From positions 4,092,001 through 4,156,000 of the forward strand of contig NC_089424.1 of NCBI RefSeq assembly GCF_013426205.1: a DNA stretch of 64,000 bases. Reading direction: 5' to 3'. Below, piece after piece: positions 43,271 through 55,570 of this stretch. Source of the DNA: Metarhizium brunneum (Eukaryota > Ascomycota > Sordariomycetes > Hypocreales > Clavicipitaceae). The position numbers and the translations under genes were made by a program. The notes under the pieces are model-generated. The model did not search any database. It had not been told where the DNA came from and was given only the letters and a program-made list of their open reading frames with translations. Each line of letters begins with the position of its first letter. Position 1 is the first letter of the stretch.

Positions 43271-44929
43271 TTCAGCCGATATAGTCAATGGTGTTAAATG
43301 AGGAATATTGGTAGCAATCGTGTTTTTGAGCAAGCGGTGGCTACACAGATGTAGCTCAGCAGTTCGTACAGCTTTTTATATGAGCTTCAAATGGGACCAG
43401 TTGACGGCTGGAAAGAGGGAGAAGCGATGCTGTCTACTGAAAATTCTTGACGCCAATGTCTAGTAGGAAAAGAGAAGCAGGAACCAACTTGCGCTGGGGG
43501 TGCCATCTTCGGAACATATTTATGCCAACCCGTCTGGTGGGAAAAATTTAAATCCGTTAGGTGACTGTTACACGGGTAACGGAAGTCACGTTGCCATCGA
43601 GGCACGGGCCGACCCTTGATAGTTTACAAGCGTCGACGGTCTACCTGATGTCGTTCCAGAGGTCTGCGATACCCGAACGATCTCCCATTACGGCCTGGAG
43701 GCATAAATCGGCACACTTTCCAGTTGTAATTCAATAATATCTCCGAGTCACGGCAAGTGGCATGTCGCAACGAACTGCCAAAATTGTCTCATCACGATAC
43801 CAAAGTTACGTGGAAAGAGAAATCGCACGACTAACAAGACTTACTTGCTGCCTAGGCTATTGGGCGCTATGCCGACTTTCTTATGTCGTTATCATAGTGT
43901 GGAGTGAAGAGAATGAAGTCATTACACTGCCGTCTGACTTGTATTATATGGCTGATATTAAGTGTTAGCAGTCACGTTGACATGTAATTCGTGATTATAT
44001 TGCAAAACGATCCAAGTACGGAAATTTCGCGCTAATTTTGCTTCTTGTCTTATATCCGGGACCTGCGGCCTTTGTGAGACTGGCTCTGGGTGATCTCAAC
44101 GCCGTCAAGCATAACTCTGATTAATAACGCAGTGACGGACCAAATTTGAAGGCGCAGATAGGAACCGTTACAGGCATCCTTAGCCTATCAATGAATAATC
44201 CTTCGCATTTCCTGAAGAAGCCTATGCTCTCCTAGAAATCCGTAAGAGGAGAACAGTGTAGGTGGTATTCGCTTCTTGCTAGCTTGGGCAACTTGCCTAA
44301 GTCTTGGTATTTTTAAGTTTCGCGTGCTGATATTAACTTGATTGTGATTTGCAGGTATCTAGGCCACTGTGGAATAACAACTACGGATCTTGGGTTCAAC
44401 GAGAAGCGACTGCTCTTTAGATCAGGATAGAAGATAGAATAAAGTCTCTCGTGACCTTAAGATATAAAGAACATAGGACAACTTTTATGGGCAATAACCA
44501 GTGTACTTTGTTACGAGACTATCGTGCAATATATACTTTCTTTACGAAATACTCGGGTGGGGCCCTGGATTTAGAATTATAATCTAGTTGCTGAAACTAG
44601 CAAAAGCCCTTGTCTCTTATATGTGAGGAGTAGCCTACTTAGACCCCCTCCCCTCGCAAATGCCATCTGCTAGTTGTTTCCGAGAAAGGGGTGTAAAATT
44701 GCCCTTGTAGTGTTCGATCCAATCTGGATATCTATATGTCAATACTTTACAATCCCCTTGACAGCTATTCTCCCCGTGCAACACGGCATGGCCCGGGCAG
44801 TAAGGGCCTGAATGTGCTGAGTCTGGTCTGTCCCGACACGCTTTGGTATTATCTCTCGAAATCTCCAATCAGATATCAATAATACATGGGATTACGCAAG
44901 GACTGTCAGCCTGTCTCGTACTTGGTCGA
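43271..44929. other. Gene-poor stretch with an LTR fragment
   Basis: Holds the LTR fragment at 43566-43640. No gene recognised; base composition becomes AT-rich towards 44.9 kb. Confidence 0.45.
43566..43640 (-). mobile_element. Truncated LTR fragment
   Basis: Starts TGTTACACGG and shares GTCACGTTGCCAT and GAGGCACGGGCCG-type sequence with the start of the 7496-7744 copy in the same orientation; similarity ends within 80 bp. Confidence 0.65.
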
Positions 44930-45330
44930 GAAAAATGCCTTTATTGATAAAGTAATAAAACTTGGTATAGTTTCTAGTAATTACAATATTAATTATAATA
45001 ATTTAAATTCAATTAAAAATAAATTAAAAAGCAGAGGAAGTTTATTATACTAAGAAAAAAAGCTATTACTTAAAGTTTTAAAGTTTATAATTATATAAAA
45101 AAGCTAAGTAAATAATAAGTTTTACAATACAATACGATATATTATATAATAGTCTTGAGTAAATAAAATAACCTATTTCTTTAAGTAACTTAGCAACTAC
45201 TAATTTTTTATTACTATTTACCAACATGAATTTTAATTAACTTCTTGATAATAGTTTATTTAAGCAATACGCTATATAAGTGCCTTATTCTAACTACAGT
45301 GCCTCTTTTTGCGAATTAATAGCCGCCCCC
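44930..45330. repeat. AT-rich, RIP-like block
   Basis: About 400 bp of nearly pure A and T with frequent TA steps, unlike its flanks. Together with the gag-like frame just downstream it may be the mutated 5' end of an LTR element. Confidence 0.55.
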
Positions 45331-45445
45331 CCAATGTATAGGTTTTAATAATAGCCTCAATCCCAAGATATATATCTTTAAAGCCTCAAGGGATTTTTCA
45401 ACTCCTATTGGGCAGAACTATAACAATAGGAGGATCAACGTTAGA

Positions 45446-45640
45446 ATGAGCAGGGGAACCCTAACTACCGTTGACATCATTGAAGGGACCCCCGGAAGAG
45501 AACAGGCCCTGGGACGAGAGGCGAGCCGAGAGAAACCGAGAGAAGCAGAGGGAGCCCGACCAGAAGAGAACCCGCCAGAAGAAGAGACAGCCCTGGGGAA
45601 ACAGGCATTTTCAGAACATGGGGAATTCTTAGGGGGATAG
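45446..45640 (+). pseudogene. Possible retrotransposon gag N-terminal relic
   Basis: A 64-codon frame beginning MSRGTLTTVDIIEGTPG, then Glu/Arg/Pro-rich. Highly charged, it resembles what I recall of gag starts of fungal LTR elements, and it follows an AT-rich block. No nucleocapsid zinc knuckle or pol follows; sequence soon gives way to the M35 gene. Weak evidence. Confidence 0.3.
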
Positions 45641-45814
45641 AATTTGCCTGATCAGGAGGAGCTTGTTCTATCGCCAATAATACTAGTGGGGTTAGGAGTG
45701 AGAGGAAGGTTTGGATTGCTGGTATCGTGGGGAGGACTTTTTCCTCCTGCAGAACCTAGAACTTTTTATCCTAGGGAGTCTGGACCTTTTCCTCCTGCAG
45801 AATCTGGACATAAC

Positions 45815-46594
45815 TTATCCTCCCTCACCGCTTGGACCAGTATTATCCCCCAAGGTGGCAGCCAGAGCACCGAACATATAACTCTCCGCATTCTGTATGG
45901 CAGCCCTTGTCTTAAGATTCTTACACTTCGTCACGCCATACCCTGTATCGTTCGTATTGCTGATAGCATGGGACATCTCGTGCATGAGTGTGCCGCCAAG
46001 GTCTACATCACGAATATTTGTTGATCTTCTGTCTCTCTCGAGGGCTAGCTTGCAGAGACGAATCGGGCCTGTACCTCCATATGCTTGTCCGAGGATATTT
46101 TCCGGGCAGTCCTCACAATAGATACCGAAACGAGTCTTTTCCTTTTTATCACATTCTTCCTTAATACTTTTATATTCCTTCTTTATTTCTGTGATTCTCT
46201 CCGTGTCGTTTATCCCGACATCAAACCAATCTTCCAGCAACCTCTGCAGGGTTTCCTTGCCGTCTTGTTTTGGCTGGCCGGTTTCCTGGACAGTTTTGTC
46301 CTTGGAGGGAAAGTCTTTGCTCTCCAGGGCGTTGATGACGTTCTCAGCCCTCTCAGAACATTTCGTGAAGGCTTCGTTAATCTGTTTCTGATATTGGAGG
46401 CAGCTGGCTTGGAGTCCGCCTGCTGTATTATTATGTTCTTTAAATTCGGAGCGCTTCAGGAGGCATCCTTCACTTGGCTCTGAGCGCTCAAAGACCGCGG
46501 GCAAAGTCATTGGCTCAGCAGACGGTCTGAGGGGGATTGATAAAGCGCTGACGGCCGCCAAGGTCAACACAACTTGGACCAGGTTATGTCCCAT
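45815..46594 (-). CDS. Secreted M35-like (aspzincin) metalloprotease
   Basis: Single exon, 259 residues, ATG at 46594. Signal peptide: LVQVVLTLAAVSALSIPL near residues 5-22. A Cys-containing pro-region extends to about residue 130. The zinc motif HEMSH is at residues 205-209 and is followed by NDTGYG, in which Asp 216 matches the aspzincin ligand (HExxH + GTxxDxxYG pattern, here without GT). NAESYMFGALA matches the NADTY-type helix of deuterolysins. The catalytic core is shorter than in deuterolysin. It probably acts outside the cell on basic proteins or Lys/Arg sites, by analogy with M35. It ends in sequence rich in CCTGCAGAA repeats. Confidence 0.78.
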   Translation of the reverse strand: MGHNLVQVVLTLAAVSALSIPLRPSAEPMTLPAVFERSEPSEGCLLKRSEFKEHNNTAGGLQASCLQYQKQINEAFTKCSERAENVINALESKDFPSKDKTVQETGQPKQDGKETLQRLLEDWFDVGINDTERITEIKKEYKSIKEECDKKEKTRFGIYCEDCPENILGQAYGGTGPIRLCKLALERDRRSTNIRDVDLGGTLMHEMSHAISNTNDTGYGVTKCKNLKTRAAIQNAESYMFGALAATLGDNTGPSGEGG

Positions 46595-49500
46595 CGTGGC
46601 GAATTCAATGAAACTCGTAAAAATTTTAAATAACGAAAAATGATCTGGTAGCCTATTCAGTCTTCCATAATACGGTGGTAAGGGGATAACACGGGGCTTT
46701 TTAATGTGAGAGCTTGGATGCAGATACAGTCCAGACGTAGGCTATTTAAGACCAAATATTTGGGATCGTGAAGACAATAGGTTTTGCATAAGAAGAAATG
46801 ACAGGCATTTACCCCCCCGCTTTTACATACTATATGCTAATGTTGAAACTTTTAAAGCAATCGGTAGAGCCACGATTTGTCTGCTCTATGCGCATTGTTT
46901 TACTCAGAGGGACGCATAACTCTCAAACATCGCCAGACCATGTAAGCTGGGCCTCGGTATCGCGTCTTTTCGGCAAAGTGGTCGATTCTATATTTTATTT
47001 AAACCTTTGTATTCACAGATCAAAGAATGAGGGGCTTACCATACTTGGGTGGCCTTGCTATATTTTGTCCCGTCTTCCGAAGCTCATGCATCGTCTATAT
47101 ATGACTATCAGCAAACAGATGGGTTTCCTCCTTTGACACAAACCCTTGCGTGAGCTATTCAATTCATGACATAGCCATAAGACAGCTAGTCTTTTGCGCC
47201 TGCAGTCGAGTGGATCGACAGACAGGTTATTTGTGCGAGTTCATGCCCATCGGTGCGGCTGACTCTGTTCCTCTTCCTCCTGACTCATGGAATCACAAGC
47301 CTCCTGAATCGAGAGGGCTGCCAACGTCTGGGCGGACTGGAGCCACCAGCTCGACTGACTAGCATCGGCCACGCTACCCAATATTGGGGTGCGTGCAACT
47401 TTACAGTCTTGCCAGTGTTCATATTGAGATCGGCAGTCGATCCGATCACCCTATGTTCTTGGATCTAATGTGCACGGCTCCTATGTGGGGGATAGACTAG
47501 CTACGAAATAGAAACAAGGTGATTTATCGCAGGTTTCAGATTATCTGGGGAGAGATCAGTAATTATTCCACGAAACACTCACAGCAGACACTTGTCCTCT
47601 CCTCTGCTACAAATACCTGCCACCCGTAAATTTGGACCACTGTTCCATTCGTATGCGTAATTGGGAGGGTTTTCTGCTTATTATTCATATGGTGCCTCAC
47701 GGATGAAACGATTAACGTTGTATGTGCTCCAAAATACACCGAGATTCTAGGTTGCATAAACTCATCGGGCGCCAACCGGCAAACGCGGCCCAAGATGTTC
47801 ATGCCGTGAAAACCAGCCGTGTCTTCATTTGCATCCTCACGCGTATGTGAGCGTCTATATTTCATCAACTTGAGTCATAAATGGTAATAGTTTTGTGGAA
47901 CGAGATACTCGCATGCTAATATAGGTAAAACATGCCCAGAGGGCGAGCCTCTGGATTATGCCGCCTGCAATTCTCTTTATGCTTTTTTTCTGTCTCAAAA
48001 GTACCAATTTGGGGCCCCTTTGATGCGGCGATAGCAACGAGGGGCCGGGTCATGTTGACAGATACGTTGAGAGATCAAGGACTCGTGGTTTAGTCTCAAA
48101 AAAACCCGTACAACTTGCCATGCATGTACTCTATTTTATTATTACTAGAATTCGCTCCTATTACATGGATTTCTTACATGTGTTGAAGTTTTAGTCGAGC
48201 CGGACAATGTGGGCTACAGCTTTATGTGCATAGGTCCTAATAGACTACCGTGTCGTGAATCGTGATGCATGACTCGATATTCGCGGATGTTGCTTCTGTG
48301 TTTCACCAGTATAAATTGGCTTCGGACTCCGCATGTGGCTACTACTGATCCAACAGATAAGCGGTCAAATCGCGGATAAGTAGGCGTTTTGAATGGACTT
48401 GTCCCCTACGTGGTGTCTTGGGTACTCCAAGTTTCGCGCGTTGGGAGAATAGTTTCGAGAATAGCAGACATAAGTTTTGGGCCTCTTTCACCAGATCGCG
48501 TCCGCCTAGAACAACAATTATATATCTTGACTAGGTAAATCATTCAATGTTAACCACTTTTCTCTTTCCCCCCAGACAGGCGGGCCAAGATAGCTTCCGC
48601 CGTCCTCAGCCGTGGCTTGCTTACACCAAGAATATAGTTCGTTCATGTACTCGGCAACGGCTGGCCAACTCAGCTGGTGAAATCGTTTCCGCTCTACGTC
48701 GGAACCTCGTTTGCGTAGTCTCTCAAATACCCAAGAACGAGTCCTGCATCCGGGAGCAACGTATCACCAGCAGAAGACGGTAGATTGTGGTATGGACTCC
48801 ATGTCGTGATGGATCGTGCTCTGGAAGGTCAAAGAATCTGCCACCGGCGATCTGAATCCGTGTTCCATATTCCGCCGGGGTTGCTTCTGTTGAAACAAAT
48901 AGGGTATTTTGCACAGTGAAAAGGACGATATTTTGGGGGGCTTTTTAGGGCCTCAATAAAATGTCTGGTTGGATTATTCATGGATTGGTGAAAAATCCTG
49001 TACAGATTAGGCGTGCCCCTTTTATAGTTGGACCTGATGGAGCCCCTGAAGACCCCTGCCAGGGCCCTCAACTCGGGCCGATATGAGCTCTGAAAAAGCA
49101 ACTATCGTGACAGGTTCGTTGTTCGAAGACGGTTGGCTTGGAAAAAATGTGTTCCGATAGAAGATATCCGCAGCAAGGCTGCCAGTGCCATAATGTTGTG
49201 AGACATTTACGGATGAGATGGTTCCCGGCCGCCACGATACCAGTTGACGCAGCTCTAACAGTGGCGATGGCCTTGACGGCCGGCCGAGCTGCGTCCATGC
49301 TAAGCCCACGGTAACTAGAGCAATGAAGATTCCGCGGAAGTCGAGAGTTCATCTGTGTGGGAGTCCGGCCGTCAACCTGGTACGGGAGATGAGACCCCGC
49401 CCGTTGGGACCGGTTCAATACCATATGGTCCATATCTATATCTGCGACGCACGGGCCCGAATTACGGCAAGGCATATTCAGATGCCGAGTTGCGAGTCAG

Positions 49501-50892
49501 TTACAAGGGCGTTTGTTGACTCGATGTTCAACGAGTCTGTGCGCTGCCTGCAAGGAAGAGAAGGCTGGAGATGGATATGCTAATAGATCAGGACCCAATC
49601 GTCACTCTGCTGTTTTCAACCAGCTCGAACATGGTATAGGGTGATTCTTAATAAAATTGATGCGGCCACATCCTCCCCAATTGGGAAGTAGTCATCTTCG
49701 TCCTCCTGGTGGGGAGTCCATATGCAAGGATCGACGGTAGTTGAGGCTATATCCATCGATGGCTATATTCGCGAGCCCAATGGGGTATTCACTGCCGCGC
49801 TCTTTTAAGGCTGATGCCGTGACAGACAAGGGAACTTTTGGTGGAGCGAGTCTCTCCGCCCGTCGCCCGACGTCAAGAGAAATAATCATGTCAGCTTCCG
49901 ACCTCACCAACGGACACAATGCCGATATTAACTCAAGTGGGATTTTCTGAATCCGACAACGGCTTACTAAGTCCGCTACGTCCTGATGTTAGACGTCTCC
50001 CGGTGACAAAACCTCCTGCATTTTGCATGGCAGAAGTCTCGTGGTGCGTCGGGACGACACCGCCGATATCCGGTTAAAGCAGCCAAGTCTGCTATGAGTT
50101 ATCTCTCTCCACCAGGCCCTAAGGACGTGCACCCCAGCACATCCCTGCCATCGAATTTTGACACTTCTTTTCTATTTGTTTCTAAGTGGTGATAGACGTA
50201 TCGATAATCAGGAAATGTCTGTGGTCCAAGCCTTGAAAGATATATTCCAGCAGGCTGAACTTCTCCAACAAGATTGCTCAGTTCAGGAGACAAGTAGCAC
50301 TTCGCAGCCATTACGGGTGTCCAGCACACCGGACCAATGGTAAAAACTCGGTGCTACATATTCACTGGCGATATAGTTGAACCTGGATATGTGGCAGTGC
50401 GCCTGGAGTTCACCCAATGACGAATCGTTCATCGGATTAGACCACCGGTGACATGGAAGCAAAAAGACCCAGCAACAGCGGCACTCGGCCCAATATCTCC
50501 GATATCTAGCTCATAAGTATGCACATATTAGCTCCCTGTCTTCTCTATGGCCTCTGACGCCCAAAGCTTCGCGCGGGTTCCGAAGAAAAACAGCTTGTTT
50601 ATCCAGGGCGTCTACAGCCGATGCTGCCATTGGCTAGACTAGACACGCACTAGAAAGCCTAGAAAGACGTTTTGCGAACAAGAAAAAAGGAGACCAAGTC
50701 TATAATGCCATATACCCTTGGAATTTATGTATCTGGCCTCATTTTCAAACCACTTGGCATCCATACTCTCAAACGATGGTCCCAACTGCTCGATAATATG
50801 GCCGAGATGAGGACGGTGCTGTTGTACGAAACCCTGAGAGGCTTCTTGGACATGAACACGCCGTCAATCAGCGACTGGCTGAGCTTTTCACA
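46595..50892. other. 4.3 kb gene-poor stretch
   Basis: Open frames of 60-135 codons overlap on both strands, notably at 48829-49583, but none shows a signal peptide, known motif or spliceable continuation that I can defend. It may contain decayed genes. Confidence 0.4.
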
Positions 50893-50900
50893 TATAAATA
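50893..50900 (+). promoter_or_regulatory. Putative TATA box of the toxin gene
   Basis: TATAAATA followed by C, about 105 bp upstream of the ATG at 51001; same string as in two other secreted-protein promoters in the window. Confidence 0.5.
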
Positions 50901-51000
50901 CGATCCTTCTCGCGTTCTTCTTCACAAATACACCAAGCTTTCCATTTCACAGTTGCCATCTTTCAAAATTAGGAAAACCTTTCTCAATCTCTTGCTCGCC

Positions 51001-53624
51001 ATGCTGTTGGCCACTCCTTTTTTTCTGCTCCTTGGGCTTGCTCAGGGAGCACCCTCGCCAGCCGGAGGCGGAACATCAAGCACGCCAGTTCCGTCGACGC
51101 TGGGATTTGTCTGGCGAGGCGAAACGGGCAGAACTCCCGACGACGTTCGACGAGAGGGCGGCATATGGGCACGAGGCTTTCAGCTCGGTGGTCTAACAGC
51201 CGAGCAGCTGGAAGCAGGTAGCAGCCTCTACGCGCATGTCAATGGCGGAACTAGAGAGCACACTCAGTATGTTTCAACCACTTCGTCGCTCCAGGCTGCC
51301 ATCAACTTTGCCGTTCGACCTTCACCGGAACACGCCCACGAGCCAGGTTTCCTATATCGCATTCGCACTAACTGGGCCATGGTGGACGTCAACTTGTCTC
51401 TGGAGAACATCGCTCCCTTTCCGTGGCAGCACGAGCATGCCGTCGTACAGGGAATTCCATGGAACCAAATCATGGGCTGGTATCGCATTACTACTGCCGA
51501 CGTGAACCGAATTTTAAGCGCAGACGATCCCGTCAGTGAGATGGGCCCGTTCACGCGGAATCCCGATTTCCATCCTGACGCAACGTACCCCAGTGGTGCC
51601 CAGCCGCAGCTTGCAGGACTTCAACTTCCCGTGGAAGGACGTCATGGAGCGTGGGAGGCTTTCGTGGGCCAGTCTGCAACGGAACATCTGAGGGCTTTCA
51701 TCAGCAATCACCATCCCCAGGCAGACACGACAACGCTGAGGACGATTGACTGGTCTCCCATCCGCATTCCTGACCATTTGCGGGCAACTATAGCCCAAGG
51801 TACTGCGAGCTCGGCTCAGTGTGCCCTAGCGGCGGCGGCGATCATCGTATCCTTCAGGCGACATGACGAGCTCAAGAGGTCCATCCCAGGAGGCCAGCTC
51901 ACTGCCCGCGAGGAGACTGGTACGTGGCACTTGTGGAGTGAAAATGCGCACAGATGCTAAACAGACGCCAGGAAACCCGGGCTATGATAGCTGTGCTAGG
52001 CTCGCTGCCGTGGCAAAGGCCAAGATAGATGATGAAAAGCCCACCGTCAAGATTTGCGACAGTCCAAGCTCCGGTGGGCAATGCACTGACCTGGAAGCAC
52101 CGGCCGAGAAGTGTGGTATGTCCCATCTGCTCGCCCCTTTGCAGGTAGTTGCCAAGCTCGTGTTCACTAAGTGCGGGTACAGTTCCTCTTCCTTTTGAAT
52201 GGAATGACAAGGCCTCTACGGTGCGTCCGAGTGTTGCCGCTGGCGTTTGCAAATTCTTCAGGTAATACCTACATACTCCCATAGAGCTTAAAGCATCTCG
52301 ACCGAGACTAAGACGGCCGCAGGGACTATGGCTGTGTTGCCGACGCTTTCGAAGTTGCGTATCCGGGTAACGATAACTTGGGCGAGTTCAGTGACGGCCA
52401 CTTCAACGATATGATCAGCTCCTTCCGCTGCGAAGGTGCCGGCGCCGGGGAGGAGACTCAAATCGAAAGACCGCCGACTGAATCCCGGGAAATATCCGGT
52501 GTCCACGTTTGCGAAAGCGATCGTTTCAGCCCGTCGTGTAGACGATTTCCGGTCTCCAACGGGGATTGCGGTACGTTGATGTGTCCGGGGGCTGCGAATA
52601 GTCGGAACCGTTGTGTCTGCTAACACTTTTATGCAAAGCCAACCTTCCTGAACCATGGGATAGCAAGGCGACTTCGATTCGACCAGAAAAAGACGCGGGG
52701 GCCTGCAAATTCTACCGGTACTTTTGTCTCTTGATTCCCCAGCGACCCAATATTGATATTGTATGTAGTTGAAAACACGGAAGGCTAATGAATTCGTGTA
52801 GTCAACACGGTTGCAATGGCGACGATTTTGAGACTTCTTTTCCAGGCGTCGATCTCTTCAGCGACAAGAAGCTGGAATCATTCAACGACCAAGTCAAGTC
52901 CTTTCGTTGCGACTCGTCGGGAAAGAAGCCCGAGAATGAGTGTGAACAGGGCCGGGAACCTGTCAAATGCACGCCCAGTCTTCAATCTCCCGTTGCTCCG
53001 CCAGACGAGGGGCTTTACATTCGAGGTTGCTGTGCAAAATCCGTCCAGACCGAAGAGGAATGCTGCCGCTCTCAACTACAATGGCTAGATATTCGGACCC
53101 AGTCTCAGCCCTATATTGCTCCCGACTCTTGGTATAAAGGCTGCGCCATCGGAAAACTGATGGTCAATGTGCAACTAGCCAATATCGATTGGGCCGGGAC
53201 CGACGATCGACTGTTCCTCGAAATCGGGCACAGCTCGAAATGGGACGGTGGACAGCCTCACTATCTGCTCAAGGCATCGCCTGACAAGGGGGACAAGATG
53301 ACAAAGGAGATCAACCTTGAAGATGCGTTTGATAAGAGCCCAGTTACTCCTGGCGATATCGATTACGTGAGACTTGCCGATCGTGTGGACAACGGGGGGG
53401 TGGGCACCGACGAACTCAAGCTCCAAGGCATGTAACTGATTCCTTGATCTCTTCGCATTGCTCTTGCTAACACGCTGCGTCTCCTAGATATAACATTAAC
53501 CCTGGAATGCGCTGGAACTACCGTCACCGCCCAGGCTCGCAAAACTCACGACTCGTGGTTTACTTTCTGGAAAGCCGATATTAAGCCTGCCGACTGGGCT
53601 TGGAATCTTGGCTCTCAAAGTTAA
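51001..53624 (+). CDS. Heat-labile-enterotoxin-A-like ADP-ribosyltransferase with crystallin-like and PLAT-like modules
   Basis: Seven exons: 51001-51919, 51972-52115, 52183-52261, 52323-52570, 52639-52717, 52802-53427 and 53488-53624; intron 6 is GC-AG (GCATGT). All phases agree and the product is about 743 residues with no breaks. The ATG at 51001 gives a signal peptide (about 17 residues). The enterotoxin alpha-chain domain, about residues 35-170, transfers ADP-ribose from NAD to a protein: Arg 39 in VWRGE, YVSTTS near 90-95, and Glu 145 in the segment before GIPWNQIMGWYRI. The position two before Glu 145 is Gln, not the Glu of cholera/LT enzymes. Next come two beta/gamma-crystallin-like modules encoded by exons 2-4 and 4-6, then a domain with NVQLANIDWAGTDDRLFLEI resembling PLAT. 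No B-subunit gene is seen; the modules may bind the target. Secretion is inferred. Confidence 0.83.
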
Positions 53625-55570
53625 AGGAGCTCCGTGGAGTCATACATAGCTCCGAGAAAACCATAAAGCTCTTAATAGACTTTTACCCCACATAGTGCAT
53701 AGTATTTTGATACTCAATATAATATACTATTGATACTAAAATACGTTGTATATTAGTTGGGAATTCCTCGTGACGACAATACATGAGAAGCTAACCTCGT
53801 AAAACTGCGCAAATTAAAATACGTAATGCTCTACTTACTGTTAAAGCTACTCAAAGCCAGAACAGTTCCTCCCAAAGTCAGCAGGGAGCGGCGCCTCTTG
53901 AATTCTGCGGACTCTTCTTTAGATTTAGTTTGGAGAGGCTGCTGTGTTTTGCGGCCATCTTTACGCCGAAAGACGGGATGCTGGCAATTTCCCAGCTATT
54001 TGTTCGTCCGTCTTAGCTGAGTTGGAAAGGTCCTTGGTCGGAGCCCCATGTACTTAACGACAGCCCGCGGTGTACCTTATGGTGCGTTTACCAAGCCACA
54101 ATAACTTAGTCTCAAAACTTCTAAAATCTGTAGGTCAAGAATCAGTTATAGTTTTTGTTACGAGCTGGAAGGGACTTTTCGTGTGTTATGTCTGCTTGAA
54201 TTATTCCTCGCTGATATTATTTCTAAAGTGGAATTACGGCCGGGAAGGGTGATGGTATGTAATACCAGCTCCGTATCCCCGGCTATATAGGCCGCAAAAA
54301 TGGCACTTCTCCCGTTAAAGTCGACTTTACTAAAGGGTTATCCCGGCCTAAATAGCAGAAGATCAAATATCCTACGTACGGCTACCCTTTATCTTGGTCT
54401 ATAAATGATTGTTCGTGGGAACTAAAGGGATCTGTCGCACGCGTATCTAAGATATAAAGGCGATAAGAAGTTTTCATAACCTGATTCTTTATCAACGCTA
54501 ATACGTCCTGCAGTAATTAGACCCTGGCGTAAGCCTTTTAAGCAGCTCACTTTGAAAGTTTTATCAGTCCACGACTTAGAAGAAGCTCGATCATTTCGTT
54601 ATTATAGATTTGGCGGGCTATTTAAATGGGGACTATCGGTTATTCGTTGGTGCTTAAACTTTATAGTACCGGCCATCGCTACATGCTCTCTCTTTAAAGG
54701 AAGCCATTACCACCTCAGTCGAGATGAAACTGAATAATGTCCCTTCCTCGCAGAATCACGGCGGGTAAAGAGGCGTGCCAGTCTCAATGGTCAGTCCCGT
54801 GGCTGGACGAGTTGCGGTATGTGGTGTTGCAGAGATGTAGCTCTCAATAGCCAATACAGACGGTCACGTTCCAACAGCCTGGTTCTTGAGCCGTTAAAAT
54901 AATACTACGTAAGAGTAAATCATGCACTAACCGCCCTTTGGCCGTCTTCCCTTTCCACAACCCTTCATAAACTGGCAATAATCTAGGCGTGGAGTGCAGG
55001 AGCGTCTTGGGTAGATTGTCAAAGATAAATTACCCTGCAATACTATATCATTTATGGCCATGGTCTAGAAATATACTCTTCCATCGTCTTTAAGTGCGGC
55101 GTCTGGGAACGTATAATGTCACGAGATAATTATTCTGAAGCTGCAAGGAAGGTTTTCTGCGGCATGGAACTGGCGGCATAAAGGCAAACTAAGCACTTAC
55201 CATGCCGTTAATACGAATGATGTGCCAAATAAATGTCGCGGAAGTATTTAGCCTTGTTTGTGCTTATAAGAAGCCAACATGAAAGTATGCTTGGTTCACG
55301 CCACAACTCGATCCCCTAGCTCTAGATCGGCTAGCAAGACGGAAATGACAAGCGATCGTTAGGATCGATCCCTCTCTAATATCGCTGAAATTTGTACAGG
55401 GGCCTAATGTTACGGCAGGAGACAATTCACAAGGATAAAATGACTGTTTATTACCTTTTGTATATTCGTAAATGCTCTTAATCTAGGACGTTGACATCAC
55501 TCCGACCTTTATATGAGGGCCAAGTTCAACCGAAACGTGACAGCTCCCATCTCCCGAAACCACCTGTTTT
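53625..55570. other. Gene-poor stretch
   Basis: About 1.9 kb, AT-enriched, with many stops in all frames. It may contain RIP-decayed repeat DNA; no gene or repeat end recognised. Confidence 0.45.

Noticed and set aside
48829..49583. Possible gene in overlapping frames
   Set aside because: Three frames each give part of a plausible peptide, but I could not find splice sites that join them or a family to guide a model.
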